Shown here piece after piece: positions 20,353-30,173 of a stretch of DNA of 64,000 nt. The stretch is from assembly GCF_900116685.1 (NCBI RefSeq), contig NZ_FPBL01000002.1:248001-312000 (forward strand). Direction: 5' to 3'. The position numbers and the translations under genes were made by a program. Each line of letters opens with the position of its first letter. The stretch's first letter is position 1. The notes below the pieces were generated by a model, which searched no databases, was not told the DNA's origin, and saw nothing but the letters and a program-made list of their open reading frames with translations. The stretch is from Nitrosomonas eutropha (lineage in GTDB: Bacteria; Pseudomonadota; Gammaproteobacteria; Burkholderiales; Nitrosomonadaceae).

Positions 20353-20882
20353 CCGATACTAGGAATCTGCTCTTTAGGCCCATGCCCAGTTTTTGCCACC
20401 TGAATCATTGCCTCGAACAAATCACGGCGTGCATCAGCAGGTGCTGCTTCCTTGCGGGAGGCATCCAGCCGACCACGGTACTGCAGCTCCAGTTTATTAT
20501 TGAAGCCAAAAAAATCAGGAGTGCAGACTGCTCCGTATGCTTTAGCAGTTTCCTGGGTTTCATCCATTACATAGGGGAATGGATAGGCATATTCCCGGGC
20601 AACTTTACCCATGCCCTCAAATGAATCCTCCGGATAATCTGCCGGATCGTTAGACATGATGGCAATTGTACCGATGCCATACCCAGCAAGCTCTTTGACG
20701 TCCCGAACGATCCGGTCACGCACAGCTTTTACATAAGGGCAATGGTTACATATAAACATGACCAATAACCCATTCTCACCCAGCACGGATGCCAGGTTGT
20801 AACGCTTGCCGTCCACCCCGGGAAGATCAAAATCTATCGCCTTCCAGCCAAAATCACAAACCGGTGTTTCAAGACTTGCCAT
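20325..20882 (-). CDS. Thioredoxin-like AhpC/TSA-family protein
   Basis: This 185-residue redoxin has the thioredoxin fold start FDLPGVDGKRYNLASVLGE, then the strand LLVMFICNHCPYVKAV with a CxxC pair and, further on, the cis-Pro region GAVCTPDFFGF. It has no signal peptide, so it is cytosolic. Family members reduce peroxides or act as general disulfide reductants, and the partner here is unknown. A strong AAGGAGTGA Shine-Dalgarno precedes the ATG at 20882. It is the first gene of a two-gene unit with the phosphatase and is divergent from rsmE. Confidence 0.85.
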   Translation of the reverse strand: MASLETPVCDFGWKAIDFDLPGVDGKRYNLASVLGENGLLVMFICNHCPYVKAVRDRIVRDVKELAGYGIGTIAIMSNDPADYPEDSFEGMGKVAREYAYPFPYVMDETQETAKAYGAVCTPDFFGFNNKLELQYRGRLDASRKEAAPADARRDLFEAMIQVAKTGHGPKEQIPSIGCSIKWRAD

Positions 20883-20979
20883 CCAGTCACTCCTTTTTCA
20901 TTAATCAATTTCACTCTTACCTATACTATCATAAAAGCATTTTGTTACTTTTTCGCCCAAGGCATCAATTCTTTTTTAT

Positions 20980-21741
20980 ATGACAGCACGCTTTTTTCAT
21001 ACTCTCCCTATTCATCACGATGCCAAACAGGTGACGCTAAACAGCGATACCAGCCATCACGCAGTTCAGGTACTCCGATTAAAGCCGGGAGATCCAGTGA
21101 TTCTGTTTGATGGTACGGGAGGTGAATTTTCCGGCTGCCTTATACAGGTCAAAAAATCTGCTTGTGTCGTTAAAATCAAATGCCACCTGCCAGTTGAGCG
21201 TGAATCCCCCTTAATGATTACGCTGGCACAAGCCGTCTGTACCAATGAAAAAATGGACTGGATTATCCAGAAAGCTGTTGAACAAGGCGTTATCTATATA
21301 CAACCATTGATTACCAGCCGGACACTCGTCCGACTCACAGGAGAACGTGCCGAGAAACGCTGGCAACACTGGCAAAAAATCATTATTTCTGCCTGTGAAC
21401 AATGTGGACGGAACAGAATTCCCCAGCTGTTACCATTTATGCCCTTATCTCACTGGTTAGAACAAAAACTGGTGCAAAAACAAGAAAATAGTAACCCATC
21501 CGGGCACGATATAATACTCTCCCCTGTCGCCCGTCTGCGCTTGGCCGAGTTGTCTCCTCCGGAATCCGGGGAGTGCATTACATTACTGACAGGCCCGGAA
21601 GGAGGATTTACTAAAGAAGAAACCGACACCATGCTTCACGCCGGATTTATACCCATTCGCCTGGGCAATCGCATTCTGCGCACTGAAAGCGCTGCATTGG
21701 CAGCCATTGCCGTCGCCCAGACGCTCTGGGGTGATTATTAA
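20980..21741 (+). CDS. rsmE: 16S rRNA (uracil-1498-N3)-methyltransferase
   Basis: This 253-residue SPOUT methyltransferase modifies U1498 of 16S rRNA in the assembled 30S subunit. An N-terminal PUA-like segment (SHHAVQVLRLKPGDPVILFDG) precedes the knot domain, which contains LAQAVCTNEKMDWIIQKAVE, LLTGPEGGFTKEE and LGNRILRTESAALAA, the SAM-binding trefoil loops. The start is the only ATG consistent with the family N-terminus, though its Shine-Dalgarno is weak. argA follows after 23 bp in the same direction. Confidence 0.95.
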   Translation: MTARFFHTLPIHHDAKQVTLNSDTSHHAVQVLRLKPGDPVILFDGTGGEFSGCLIQVKKSACVVKIKCHLPVERESPLMITLAQAVCTNEKMDWIIQKAVEQGVIYIQPLITSRTLVRLTGERAEKRWQHWQKIIISACEQCGRNRIPQLLPFMPLSHWLEQKLVQKQENSNPSGHDIILSPVARLRLAELSPPESGECITLLTGPEGGFTKEETDTMLHAGFIPIRLGNRILRTESAALAAIAVAQTLWGDY

Positions 21742-21764
21742 TAGTGCTTCTACCTTGATCAGCC

Positions 21765-23099
21765 ATGCAATCGGACATCGAATTTGTTACCTGGTTTCGC
21801 TCCGTTACTCCGCATATCCACACCAGTCGTGGAAAAATCTTCGTTATTGCTTTTGGTGGCGAAGTCGTTGCGAATGGAAAATTTATCGAGCTGGTGCAGG
21901 ATTTTAACCTGCTTGCCAGTCTCGGCATCCGGCTCGTACTGGTGCATGGTGCACGCCCGCAAATTGAATCCAGATTGCAGGCAGATCAGCAGGAAATAAG
22001 TTACGTACAAGGTATGCGTGTTACCGATATCACTACACTGCAATATGTGAAAGAAGCGGTCGGTAAAGTCCGAGTTGAAATCGAGGCTCTGCTATCGATG
22101 GGGCTGCCTAATTCGCCTATGGCCAATGCTGCCATACGGGTAGCCAGCGGAAATTTCGTAACTGCTCGCCCGATCGGTGTTTTGGAAGGGGTGGATCTGC
22201 AATACACTGGAGAAGTACGCCGTATCAATGCCACAGCCATCCTCGATCAACTTAAACAAGGGGTTGTCGTGCTGCTCTCACCTCTGGGCTATTCACCAAC
22301 GGGAGAGATTTTTAATCTGACAGTAGAAAATACTGCCGCTGAAGTCGCCATTGCCCTGAGAGCCGACAAGCTGATTTTTCTGGTAGATACGCCCGGCATC
22401 CAGCAACAGACAGAATCAGGTAATACGTTATTGCAGGAACTTACTGTCAGACAGGGTAAAGCGCTACTTGCGGCAATGGATACTGCAGCAGATCAACCAA
22501 ATGAAGATATCCGTCTTTATTTGCCATGGGCATTGCATGCCTGCGAACAGGGAGTGGAGCGCGTTCACCTTATCAGCCGTCATGCTGATGGCGCTCTGTT
22601 ACTTGAGTTGTTCACGCACGGTGGCGTTGGCAGCATGATCACACGTGATCCGCTGCAAATTATCCGTCAGGCTGATATCAAGGACATCGGCGCCATACTG
22701 CAGTTAATCGAACCACTGGAAAATACGGGTATTCTGGTGAGACGTGGCCGGGAATTACTGGAAATGGAAATTGAACGTTTTACAGTGATTGAACATGACA
22801 ACGTGATCATTGCCTGTGCAGCGCTCTACCCTTTCCCGGATGACAAAGCATGCGAACTAGCCTGCGTTGCAGTACATCCCGCATATCGCAAAGCAGGAAT
22901 TGGTCGGATACTGATTGATCACCTGGAAGAACAAGCCAGAAAACAAGGCTACCGCCATATATTTGTCCTCACTACCCGTACCGCTCACTGGTTTGTAGAG
23001 CGTGGTTTCTCGGAAACCACCCCTGACCAGCTTCCACAGTCAAAGCAGCATCTCTACAACTATCAGCGTCGCTCAAAGGTTTTCGTCAAATCAATCTAA
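21765..23099 (+). CDS. argA: N-acetylglutamate synthase (amino-acid kinase-like + GNAT)
   Basis: This 444-residue enzyme catalyses the first step of arginine synthesis, acetylating glutamate with acetyl-CoA. Residues ~1-290 form an amino-acid-kinase-like domain (FVIAFGGEVVANGKF, LVLVHGARPQIE), which in ArgA binds arginine for feedback control. Residues ~300-440 are a GNAT acetyltransferase with the CoA-binding segment VHPAYRKAGIGRILIDHLE. Length and order match ArgA of E. coli (443 residues). It lies close behind rsmE and ends before the convergent yacG. Confidence 0.96.
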   Translation: MQSDIEFVTWFRSVTPHIHTSRGKIFVIAFGGEVVANGKFIELVQDFNLLASLGIRLVLVHGARPQIESRLQADQQEISYVQGMRVTDITTLQYVKEAVGKVRVEIEALLSMGLPNSPMANAAIRVASGNFVTARPIGVLEGVDLQYTGEVRRINATAILDQLKQGVVVLLSPLGYSPTGEIFNLTVENTAAEVAIALRADKLIFLVDTPGIQQQTESGNTLLQELTVRQGKALLAAMDTAADQPNEDIRLYLPWALHACEQGVERVHLISRHADGALLLELFTHGGVGSMITRDPLQIIRQADIKDIGAILQLIEPLENTGILVRRGRELLEMEIERFTVIEHDNVIIACAALYPFPDDKACELACVAVHPAYRKAGIGRILIDHLEEQARKQGYRHIFVLTTRTAHWFVERGFSETTPDQLPQSKQHLYNYQRRSKVFVKSI

Positions 23100-23165
23100 A
23101 CCTGATCGCCCACTCTGCCTATTGTTCTTTATTGCTGAGGAACACAAATCTGGAACCATGCAAAA

Positions 23166-23360
23166 TCAGCTTTGAGGCTTATCTTCTTGAGGCTCATCTT
23201 CATCTGGTATTCGGTAGGAATCCGTAGCCCACAATCCTAAATCAAGTAATTTGCATCGCTCGGAACAAAACGGACGATACTTGCTTGATTTTTCCCAGAT
23301 GACGATCTCACCACATTGGGGACAGTTTACGGTTGGAGATTTACCTGGTCGCCTTTCCAT
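23166..23360 (-). CDS. yacG: DNA gyrase inhibitor YacG, zinc-binding
   Basis: This 64-residue protein has the CPQCG...CSERC four-cysteine zinc finger and the family signature KLLDLGLWA, followed by an acidic tail. YacG binds GyrB and blocks DNA binding by gyrase. It ends the pilD-coaE-zapD-yacG run, an order common in Beta- and Gammaproteobacteria, and starts 16 bp after zapD. Confidence 0.93.
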   Translation of the reverse strand: MERRPGKSPTVNCPQCGEIVIWEKSSKYRPFCSERCKLLDLGLWATDSYRIPDEDEPQEDKPQS

Positions 23361-23376
23361 TCAATCACACCACTAC

Positions 23377-24132
23377 TCATAAACTGCAGAAGGTCAGTTC
23401 AAAAGGAACATCTTCTTCATACACTTCTGCCTTGTGACCCGATCGCCAGGGAACAAATCGTATATTGAGCGCAAATTTATTAGCACTGATCTCCGGAATG
23501 CAGGAAATTTCATCACTGATATGCAGGCGCAAAAGATGTGCCTGATGCTCTGAACCAGCCTGCTGGAATACCCCGTTAACAGCAAGGTAACTAAATTTTG
23601 TTCCGCTGTTTCTCAGTATATTCAGTACGATATTGATCCCGCTGCGAATAGGGGCAAGAGGCGCAATCCAGTTCTTGAAATCGGCTCTACGGGCTTCCGG
23701 AGTCATATTCAGCCAGTAATGATAGGCTGGCAAATCAAATTCGCACGCCCCTCCTGGAATGTTCATGCGCTGTTTAACGCTCATCAGCCATTCATCATCC
23801 CGCAAATATCCGCCGATCCTGCCTGGTATATCAAGCAATCCACGGAAAGCAGCTCGAATATCCTGCAATATATGAATGAGTGCTTTTTCTGATACGTCCG
23901 GGTTATCTTGCAAACCTTCCAGCATGGCTCGCTGTTTATCCAGTTCCTGCAGTAGATCCGACTTAAGATCAGATCTGCTGGTAACATCAAGAATTTCAAA
24001 CAATGCAACCAGAGCAGCATGGTGTTCGAAAGAGGTGTCCCTGGCCGAAAAAAAATCAATTTTGTCGAACAAATCCTCCAGTCTCAACAACATGCGGATT
24101 CGTTCATTCAGGGGTAATTCGTAACAGATCAC
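23377..24132 (-). CDS. zapD: Cell division protein ZapD, FtsZ-bundling factor
   Basis: ZapD (251 residues) cross-links FtsZ filaments at mid-cell. The N-terminus YELPLNERIRMLLRLEDLF and the mostly helical first half followed by a beta-rich end (ISDEISCIPEISANKFALNIRF) match the family, which is usually ~247 residues. Translation appears to start at GTG 24132, since the family N-terminus begins there. It lies in the conserved coaE-zapD-yacG neighbourhood. Confidence 0.93.
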   Translation of the reverse strand: MICYELPLNERIRMLLRLEDLFDKIDFFSARDTSFEHHAALVALFEILDVTSRSDLKSDLLQELDKQRAMLEGLQDNPDVSEKALIHILQDIRAAFRGLLDIPGRIGGYLRDDEWLMSVKQRMNIPGGACEFDLPAYHYWLNMTPEARRADFKNWIAPLAPIRSGINIVLNILRNSGTKFSYLAVNGVFQQAGSEHQAHLLRLHISDEISCIPEISANKFALNIRFVPWRSGHKAEVYEEDVPFELTFCSL

Positions 24133-24204
24133 GATAAGTAAGATGACGGAGGAATTTCAAAGCATAGCAGAAAACTGCAATTACATGCATCTTACCAGAA
24201 TCGT

Positions 24205-24816
24205 TCAAAAGCTGTGTTTGTCAGCAAGCACAAGATATTTCTGGTGCAATACTCGTACCTGTTGCCGTAAGTACTGATTGTCAGCGTCGTTGACAATCAC
24301 ATCATCAGCCAGAGCAAGGCGTTCGTCTCGTGAGCACTGTGCGGCCATCACTGCACGCACTTCCTGTTCCTTCAGTTTGCTGCGCTGCATGGTACGGGAA
24401 ATTTGCAGAGATTCTGGACAATCAACTACCAGCACACGATTAATCAGTTCGGGATAATCTTCAGTCTCCAGTAACAAGGGCACAACCAGAATGCCGTAAC
24501 TGGATTGAATCAACGGGAGACGTCGCCTGCTTTCCTGATAAATCAGCGGGTGAAGTATGGCTTCGAGCTTATGCCGCGCCACTTCATCAAAGAATACGAG
24601 CTCGCGCATGGTCACTCGATTCAATGAACCATCTTCCAGTATAAAATGATCACCAAACGCGATACGAATTGCCTGAATCGCACTACCACCTGGTCGGATC
24701 AGTTCATGCGCCAGGTGATCAGTATCAATAATTCCAATGCCCAGCTCCTGGAACAGATCAGCTACACTGGTCTTGCCACTGCCAATTCCACCCGTTAGCC
24801 CGATAATGAATCCCAT
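24205..24816 (-). CDS. coaE: Dephospho-CoA kinase
   Basis: CoaE (203 residues) phosphorylates the 3' hydroxyl of dephospho-CoA in the last step of coenzyme A synthesis. The P-loop is GLTGGIGSGKTSV at residues ~6-18. Next come DTDHLAHEL, which binds the acceptor, and a lid region with LKEQEVRAVMAAQ. It begins 3 bp after pilD and is probably translationally coupled to it. Confidence 0.96.
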   Translation of the reverse strand: MGFIIGLTGGIGSGKTSVADLFQELGIGIIDTDHLAHELIRPGGSAIQAIRIAFGDHFILEDGSLNRVTMRELVFFDEVARHKLEAILHPLIYQESRRRLPLIQSSYGILVVPLLLETEDYPELINRVLVVDCPESLQISRTMQRSKLKEQEVRAVMAAQCSRDERLALADDVIVNDADNQYLRQQVRVLHQKYLVLADKHSF

Positions 24817-24819
24817 GCG

Positions 24820-25680
24820 TCAAAACATGGTCAGGTACGCCTGATTGATCTGATTACCCCAGAACAAGGCAATCAATCCCCCTCCTGCCAGATAAGGACC
24901 AAAGGGAAGTGTCGTACCTTTTGAACGATTAGCGGCCAGGATCAGGATAGTGCCAATAACAGCCCCCGCCACAGAAGAAAACAAAATTACCAGTGGCAAC
25001 AATTGCCAGCCCAACCAGGCACCGATTGCAGCCAGCAACTTGAAATCACCATACCCCATACCTTCCTTACCGGTAATCAATTTGAACAACCAGTACACGC
25101 TCCAGAGTGTCAGGTAGCCTGCAACCACACCGATAACAGCTGAATGGATATCCACAAAACCATTATGCAGATTCACGATCAGGCCCGCCCATAACAGCGG
25201 CTGTGTAATGCTGTCTGGCAAAAGTTGAGTATTCAGATCAATAAATGTCAAGACAATCATTGCCCAAACAAAAATCAGCGCAGCAAGCAAAATCCCACTA
25301 AAACCAAAATGCCACGCAGCAAAACCACTTAGAATGGCTGTCAGAGCCTCAACCAGGGGATAATCAAATGGAATACGAGCCTGGCAACTTGAACAGTGTC
25401 CACGCAAAAGAAGGTAGCTGATAATCGGAATATTTTCGAGAGCGGAAATTTTATGACCACACTGTGAACAACCGGAACCTGGTATAGCCAGGTTATACGT
25501 CGGCAACACTTTTACCTGTTCTCCGCGCAACTCCGCACATTGTTGCATCCATTCACGTTTTAACATCACGGGCAACCTGTAAATTACTACATTCAGGAAA
25601 CTCCCCAGAACCAGGCCAATAAGCGAGACAAATGAAATAAAAAAAGCTGGTGAAGCTTGCAGGGTATTAAAAATATTCAT
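24820..25680 (-). CDS. pilD: Type IV prepilin peptidase / N-methyltransferase
   Basis: This 286-residue inner-membrane aspartyl protease cleaves type IV prepilins and methylates the new N-terminus. It has about eight hydrophobic segments. An N-terminal cytoplasmic loop carries paired cysteines (CSQCG and CSSCQ), a zinc site of the methylase part. The catalytic aspartates are in FIDLNTQLLPD and GMGYGDFKLL (GxGD motif). It follows pilC by 43 bp, as in many T4P clusters. pilB and the major pilin are not in the window. Confidence 0.95.
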   Translation of the reverse strand: MNIFNTLQASPAFFISFVSLIGLVLGSFLNVVIYRLPVMLKREWMQQCAELRGEQVKVLPTYNLAIPGSGCSQCGHKISALENIPIISYLLLRGHCSSCQARIPFDYPLVEALTAILSGFAAWHFGFSGILLAALIFVWAMIVLTFIDLNTQLLPDSITQPLLWAGLIVNLHNGFVDIHSAVIGVVAGYLTLWSVYWLFKLITGKEGMGYGDFKLLAAIGAWLGWQLLPLVILFSSVAGAVIGTILILAANRSKGTTLPFGPYLAGGGLIALFWGNQINQAYLTMF

Positions 25681-25723
25681 GCACTACCTGTCCTGATTCG
25701 GTTGCGAAAATAACACTATCCAG

Positions 25724-26944
25724 TTATCCGACCACCTGCCCCATTTTAAAGATAGGCAGATACATGGCAACCACCATGCCGCCAATGAGCGTCCCTAGCA
25801 CCACCATGATGAGCGGTTCCATCAGACTGGAAAGCGCCTCCACTGCATCATCCACTTCTGCCTCAAAGAAATCTGCAATTTTGCTGAGCATCGCATCAAG
25901 CGAGCCTGATTCCTCGCCGATGGAAACCATCTGCAGCACCATTGGAGGAAAAACACTGGTTGCCATCATCGCATCCACCAGACTACTGCCGATACTGACT
26001 TCGTTCTGGATATTTTTTGTTGCCTCGTAATACACCTGGTTTCCAGCTGCACCAGCAACAGAATTAAGTGCCTCAACCAAAGGAACACCAGCAGCAAACA
26101 TAGTTGAAAGTGTCCGTGACCAACGAGCGATCGTAGCTTTACGGATCACTTCCCCAAAAATTGGTAACCGTAGAGCTAATCGATCCATGACATGCTGCAT
26201 CGCGGCAGAACGCTTCCAAGTATAAAAAAATACATAAAGCCCCCCACCGATGCCTCCAAAAATCGCCCACCAGTACGCTACAAAAAAGTCAGAAATAGTC
26301 ATGACCATCAAGGTTGGGGCGGGCAGATCAGCACCAAATCCCTGGAACAGCTCCTTGAAAGCCGGGATTACGAATATCATGATTACTGCGGTAATAATGA
26401 AAGCAACCATAATGATTGAAACAGGATAAAACAATGCCGATTTTATTTTCCCCTTGATCGCCTGAATCTTTTCCTTATAGGTAGCCAATCTGTCAAGTAG
26501 GTTATCCAGAATACCAGCAGCTTCCCCCGCTGCCACCAGGTTACAAAATAGGGAGTCAAAATAAAGTGGATGTTTTTTGAATGCATTGGCCAGACTGCTG
26601 CCTGTTTCCACTTCTGATTTGATATCCATCAGTAGTTTCCCGACTGCACGATTACTGTGTCCCTTGCCTACAATATCAAAGGCTTGCAGCAAAGGCACTC
26701 CCGATTTCATCATCGTCGCAAGTTGGCGTGTAAACAGCGTAATATCCTTATCGGTAATTTTTCCACCCGCCCTGGCTTTGGTAATTTTTGTTACTCTGAC
26801 ACCTTGTTTACGCAGTGTAGAGGTCACTACAACAGTACCAGCCGCACGCATTTCGCCTTTAATCGCCCTTCCGGTTTTATCTTTTCCTTCCCACAAAAAA
26901 TTGAATTCTTTGACTTTCTTTTCTGATGTCGCAATAGTTACCAT
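25724..26944 (-). CDS. pilC: Type IV pilus inner-membrane platform protein
   Basis: PilC (406 residues) is the polytopic platform through which the PilB/PilT motors drive pilus assembly and retraction. Two repeated GspF domains are visible, each beginning with an LATMMKSGVPLLQAF-type motif (LSTMFAAGVPLVEAL in the second). Membrane helices follow at about 170-200, 220-245 and 375-400. The start ATG at 26944 fits the family. It is the first gene of the pilC-pilD-coaE-zapD-yacG run. Confidence 0.95.
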   Translation of the reverse strand: MVTIATSEKKVKEFNFLWEGKDKTGRAIKGEMRAAGTVVVTSTLRKQGVRVTKITKARAGGKITDKDITLFTRQLATMMKSGVPLLQAFDIVGKGHSNRAVGKLLMDIKSEVETGSSLANAFKKHPLYFDSLFCNLVAAGEAAGILDNLLDRLATYKEKIQAIKGKIKSALFYPVSIIMVAFIITAVIMIFVIPAFKELFQGFGADLPAPTLMVMTISDFFVAYWWAIFGGIGGGLYVFFYTWKRSAAMQHVMDRLALRLPIFGEVIRKATIARWSRTLSTMFAAGVPLVEALNSVAGAAGNQVYYEATKNIQNEVSIGSSLVDAMMATSVFPPMVLQMVSIGEESGSLDAMLSKIADFFEAEVDDAVEALSSLMEPLIMVVLGTLIGGMVVAMYLPIFKMGQVVG

Positions 26945-27003
26945 GCCAATTTCCTTTTATCTTACCGATCTGGATCATAGTTACTACGGCAGAAAGTTCA
27001 GAA

Positions 27004-27909
27004 TTATTTAACTGGTATTTTTTCTATCTCTGCCAGGCAAGATCCTACAGTCGGGTAGCGTAACTGGACTTGCAATTCGCGTTTGATACGATCATTGGTT
27101 AAACGCCTTGATTCCAGCATGAAAGATAACAGGCTTGGAGAGAGCGTCTCTCTGGCTTCCTGACGGGTAATTTTTCTTGTGTCGGGCAAATCAAAATGAT
27201 TCGCTACCAGATCAAAATATTCTCCCATTTTCAGACAGGAATCATCACTGGCATGATAGATTCTGCTTGGTTTACCAAAACGCAGGGCAGCCACAATAAT
27301 GCGTGCCAGATCATCAGCATGGATATGATTCGTATAACTATCCTCGGCTGGCAACAAAGCGGGGGTACCCTGGCGCAAACGTTCAAGCGGAAGTCGGTTG
27401 TGCGCATAAATCCCCGGTACGCGCAAAATAGATACTCGCACCCCATTACGCCTCCCCCAATTTCTGATTTGTTGTTCAGCATCTAGCCGCCGATAGGCGC
27501 GATCATTTCTCGGATTTGCCGGGTAACTTTCATTAACCCGGTTACCACTGCAATCCCCATAAACCCCGCTGGTACTGATATAGATCAGCTGTTGTGGTAG
27601 TATTCTTTTTTTTGTGTTTGATTGCCGCCGGGAAAGTGCAGACAACAAGTGTAATGTACGTGTATCACGCTTGCCATGACCTGGAGGCGGGGCAAGATGC
27701 AAGACTGAATGAGCAGCAACTCCCGCCATTCTTTCAAGGCTTGCAGGCTGATCCAGATCACCCGCTATTGGCGTGATACCCAATGTGCGTAAATGATCGA
27801 AATTTTCAATTTTGCGACATAAACCAAACAGTCGATAGCACTGTCCGAGCAGATTGGCCGCTCTTGAAGCAATATCACCGCATCCCACAATTAGCAACTT
27901 ATTTTTCAT
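27004..27909 (-). CDS. NAD(P)-binding SDR-family epimerase-like protein
   Basis: This 301-residue extended-SDR protein opens with a Rossmann strand KNKLLIVGCGDIASRAA, a GxGxxA dinucleotide motif. YISTSGVYGD and later AYRRLDAEQ stand where the catalytic Ser and Tyr motif would be, but the canonical YxxxK is altered, so epimerase chemistry is uncertain. It resembles YeeZ-type proteins. The ATG at 27909 was preferred to a TTG six bases upstream. It runs in the same direction as pilC, with 59 bp between them, and is divergent from the reductase gene. Confidence 0.75.
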   Translation of the reverse strand: MKNKLLIVGCGDIASRAANLLGQCYRLFGLCRKIENFDHLRTLGITPIAGDLDQPASLERMAGVAAHSVLHLAPPPGHGKRDTRTLHLLSALSRRQSNTKKRILPQQLIYISTSGVYGDCSGNRVNESYPANPRNDRAYRRLDAEQQIRNWGRRNGVRVSILRVPGIYAHNRLPLERLRQGTPALLPAEDSYTNHIHADDLARIIVAALRFGKPSRIYHASDDSCLKMGEYFDLVANHFDLPDTRKITRQEARETLSPSLLSFMLESRRLTNDRIKRELQVQLRYPTVGSCLAEIEKIPVK

Positions 27910-27938
27910 AACCAATATTTGTTAGCTATATCTCCCCA

Positions 27939-28985
27939 ATGGAGTCTTACCGTATTACTTTCAGGCCAAGTGGCCGTATCATCACGACCGAACCAACCGA
28001 GACGATCCTTGAAGCAGCTTTGCGTTATGGGCTGTCTTTACCTTACGGCTGCCGTAACGGATCATGCGGCACCTGCAAGGGGAAAATTATACAAGGGATT
28101 GTTGATTATGGCGCTTATAGCGAAGAAGCGTTGACAGAACAGGAAAAAGAACAGCAGTTGGCACTTTTTTGTTGCGCCAAGCCCCTTTCTGATCTGGAAA
28201 TTGAGTGCCAGGAAATAGAAGCAGTCAAGGATATCAGGATTCGTACCATGCCCTGCCGGGTACATAAGCTGGAACATGTAGCATCCGACGTCATGATTAT
28301 TTATCTGAAATTGCCTGCAAATGAACGGTTGCAATTTTTGCCGGGGCAGTACATCGACATCCTAATGAAGGATGGTCAGCGTCGTAGCTTCTCCCTGGCT
28401 AACGCCCCTGGGAATGATGAATTTCTACAGTTACATACACGCAATTATACCGGTGGAGTATTTTCTGAATATGTCTTTTCTCACATGAAGGAAAAAGATA
28501 TTCTTCGGTTTGAAGGGCCTTTGGGGTCATTCTTTCTTCATGACACCCCCAAAAATGATACTCCCATTATCTTTCTAGCAGGAGGCACCGGCTTTGCCCC
28601 TGTTAAAAGCATGCTGGAACATCTCTTTTATACGGAGAACACCCGCTTCAAACACAACAAAATAAAACTATACTGGGGAGCTCGCACCGGGGACGGTCTC
28701 TACCTGAATGATCTGGCAAGAAAATGGGAAGAAGAAAACGGAAACTTCAATTATATCCCGGTATTATCCGAACCACTTTTAACTGATAACTGGCAAGGAA
28801 AAACCGGCTTGGTGCATCAGGCCGTTATGGAAGATATGAATACATTGTCGGATTGCCAGGTTTATGCCTGTGGCGCTCCTGCCATGGTAAAGGCTGCCTT
28901 TGACAGCTTTACCAGTCAGCGAAATTTACAAGAAGGGAATTTTTTCTCTGATGCCTTCATCCCCTCAAAACCGGCAGAAACTTGA
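27939..28985 (+). CDS. Ferredoxin-FAD/NAD(P)H oxidoreductase, CDP-6-deoxy-glucoseen reductase-like
   Basis: This 348-residue flavoprotein has an N-terminal plant-type 2Fe-2S domain with CRNGSCGTC and the fourth cysteine in FCCAKP. An FNR-type FAD domain (RRSFSLANAP) and an NAD(P)-binding domain (LAGGTGFAPVKSML) follow. The same architecture serves CDP-6-deoxy-delta-3,4-glucoseen reductase and aromatic-ring oxygenase reductases. No dideoxysugar genes are nearby, so the electron acceptor is unknown. It is a single gene that converges on hemY with 6 bp between stops. Confidence 0.85.
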   Translation: MESYRITFRPSGRIITTEPTETILEAALRYGLSLPYGCRNGSCGTCKGKIIQGIVDYGAYSEEALTEQEKEQQLALFCCAKPLSDLEIECQEIEAVKDIRIRTMPCRVHKLEHVASDVMIIYLKLPANERLQFLPGQYIDILMKDGQRRSFSLANAPGNDEFLQLHTRNYTGGVFSEYVFSHMKEKDILRFEGPLGSFFLHDTPKNDTPIIFLAGGTGFAPVKSMLEHLFYTENTRFKHNKIKLYWGARTGDGLYLNDLARKWEEENGNFNYIPVLSEPLLTDNWQGKTGLVHQAVMEDMNTLSDCQVYACGAPAMVKAAFDSFTSQRNLQEGNFFSDAFIPSKPAET

Positions 28986-28991
28986 CACGAA

Positions 28992-30173
28992 TCAAGCCGA
29001 GCTAATCTGCTTGAGCGCAAAATCTAGCCCCTTGCGATAATGTTCGCTTGCTGCCTCTTGCTTGCCCAGCTTCTCAAATAACTGAGCCAATGCAAGATGT
29101 GCCGGATATCCTGGCTCAATTGATAAACTTGCTTCAAGGTAGTTTTGCGCTTTACCCCATAACTCCCCGTAAGTACAAAGCCGCCCCAGCGCCAGCAATA
29201 AATCAGCATTGTTCGGATACTTCACGAGCCAGCTTTCTGCTCGTTGTATTTGCCAGCTGACTATACCACTTTGGCAATCTGCATATAATGCAACTAGCTC
29301 TGGATACAGCCCGGCATCCAGGCCATTTTCAATAATTTTTTGTGCAGCAACATTATCTCCCTGAGCCATTAACGCGCGAGCAGCCGCTACTGCAATCCTG
29401 CCATCAGTTTTTTCCTGCCATGGCAGGGTTCCCCAGTATTTCTTCAGTAAAACAATATCTTTTGTATTTTTTTTGATATTTTCCAAGTGTGCCCGGTGCC
29501 GCAATTCATCCACATGTGCTCTATCAACAGATGAGCGATTTGACAACACTTCAGTTAATTCCAGTACAGAATCCCAGTTTCCAGCCATCTGTTGAGCTTT
29601 TAGCTCCAGTAAAAGTACCGCAGTACTTTGCAAACCACCGAATGAATAAATTGATTGTAAAGCTGTCAACGCATCATGATAACGCCCTTCATCCAGAAAC
29701 AATTCTGCTTCGGTAATCAACGTCAGCACTCTGCCCGCAGGAGCCTGCTCCCTGGCAGCAGCCAGTAAATGATCACGTCGTAAATAATTCCTCTGCTGAT
29801 GAGCCGATCGAGCTGCAACAACAGCATTCAAGACCTTGGTCGTTTGTGTATCAGCGAGCTTGAAGGCCCTTTCCGAAAGTTCCATTGCCTGGTCGTAACG
29901 CGCTTCAAAAAATGCCTTCACACCAGACCATGTCAGCTGCTCGGCTTTTTTTGCTCGTAACCGCCTGTTTATACCGGACAATCCGGACAGTATCCGCAGG
30001 AGCATATAAAATACGGTAAAAACTGACAGCACCATTATGATAAACGTGTTGAACGCAAGCTCAATCTTGTAAGGTGGCACGGTAAATAAAACCGAACCCG
30101 TGTTGTAGTACGCAGCCAATACGATAGCTGTCGCTGATGCGAATAATGCCAGTACCCATAACACCAGTTTCAT
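28992..30173 (-). CDS. hemY: HemY, TPR membrane protein of the haem operon
   Basis: This 393-residue protein has two N-terminal membrane helices (VLALFASATAIVLAAYY and FIIMVLSVFTVFYMLL) followed by a long TPR-like helical domain. This proteobacterial HemY is not the protoporphyrinogen oxidase of the same name in Bacillus; its role in haem synthesis is not settled. It overlaps the hemX stop by 4 bp (ATGA), so the two are translationally coupled, and it closes the hemCDXY operon. Confidence 0.9.
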   Translation of the reverse strand: MKLVLWVLALFASATAIVLAAYYNTGSVLFTVPPYKIELAFNTFIIMVLSVFTVFYMLLRILSGLSGINRRLRAKKAEQLTWSGVKAFFEARYDQAMELSERAFKLADTQTTKVLNAVVAARSAHQQRNYLRRDHLLAAAREQAPAGRVLTLITEAELFLDEGRYHDALTALQSIYSFGGLQSTAVLLLELKAQQMAGNWDSVLELTEVLSNRSSVDRAHVDELRHRAHLENIKKNTKDIVLLKKYWGTLPWQEKTDGRIAVAAARALMAQGDNVAAQKIIENGLDAGLYPELVALYADCQSGIVSWQIQRAESWLVKYPNNADLLLALGRLCTYGELWGKAQNYLEASLSIEPGYPAHLALAQLFEKLGKQEAASEHYRKGLDFALKQISSA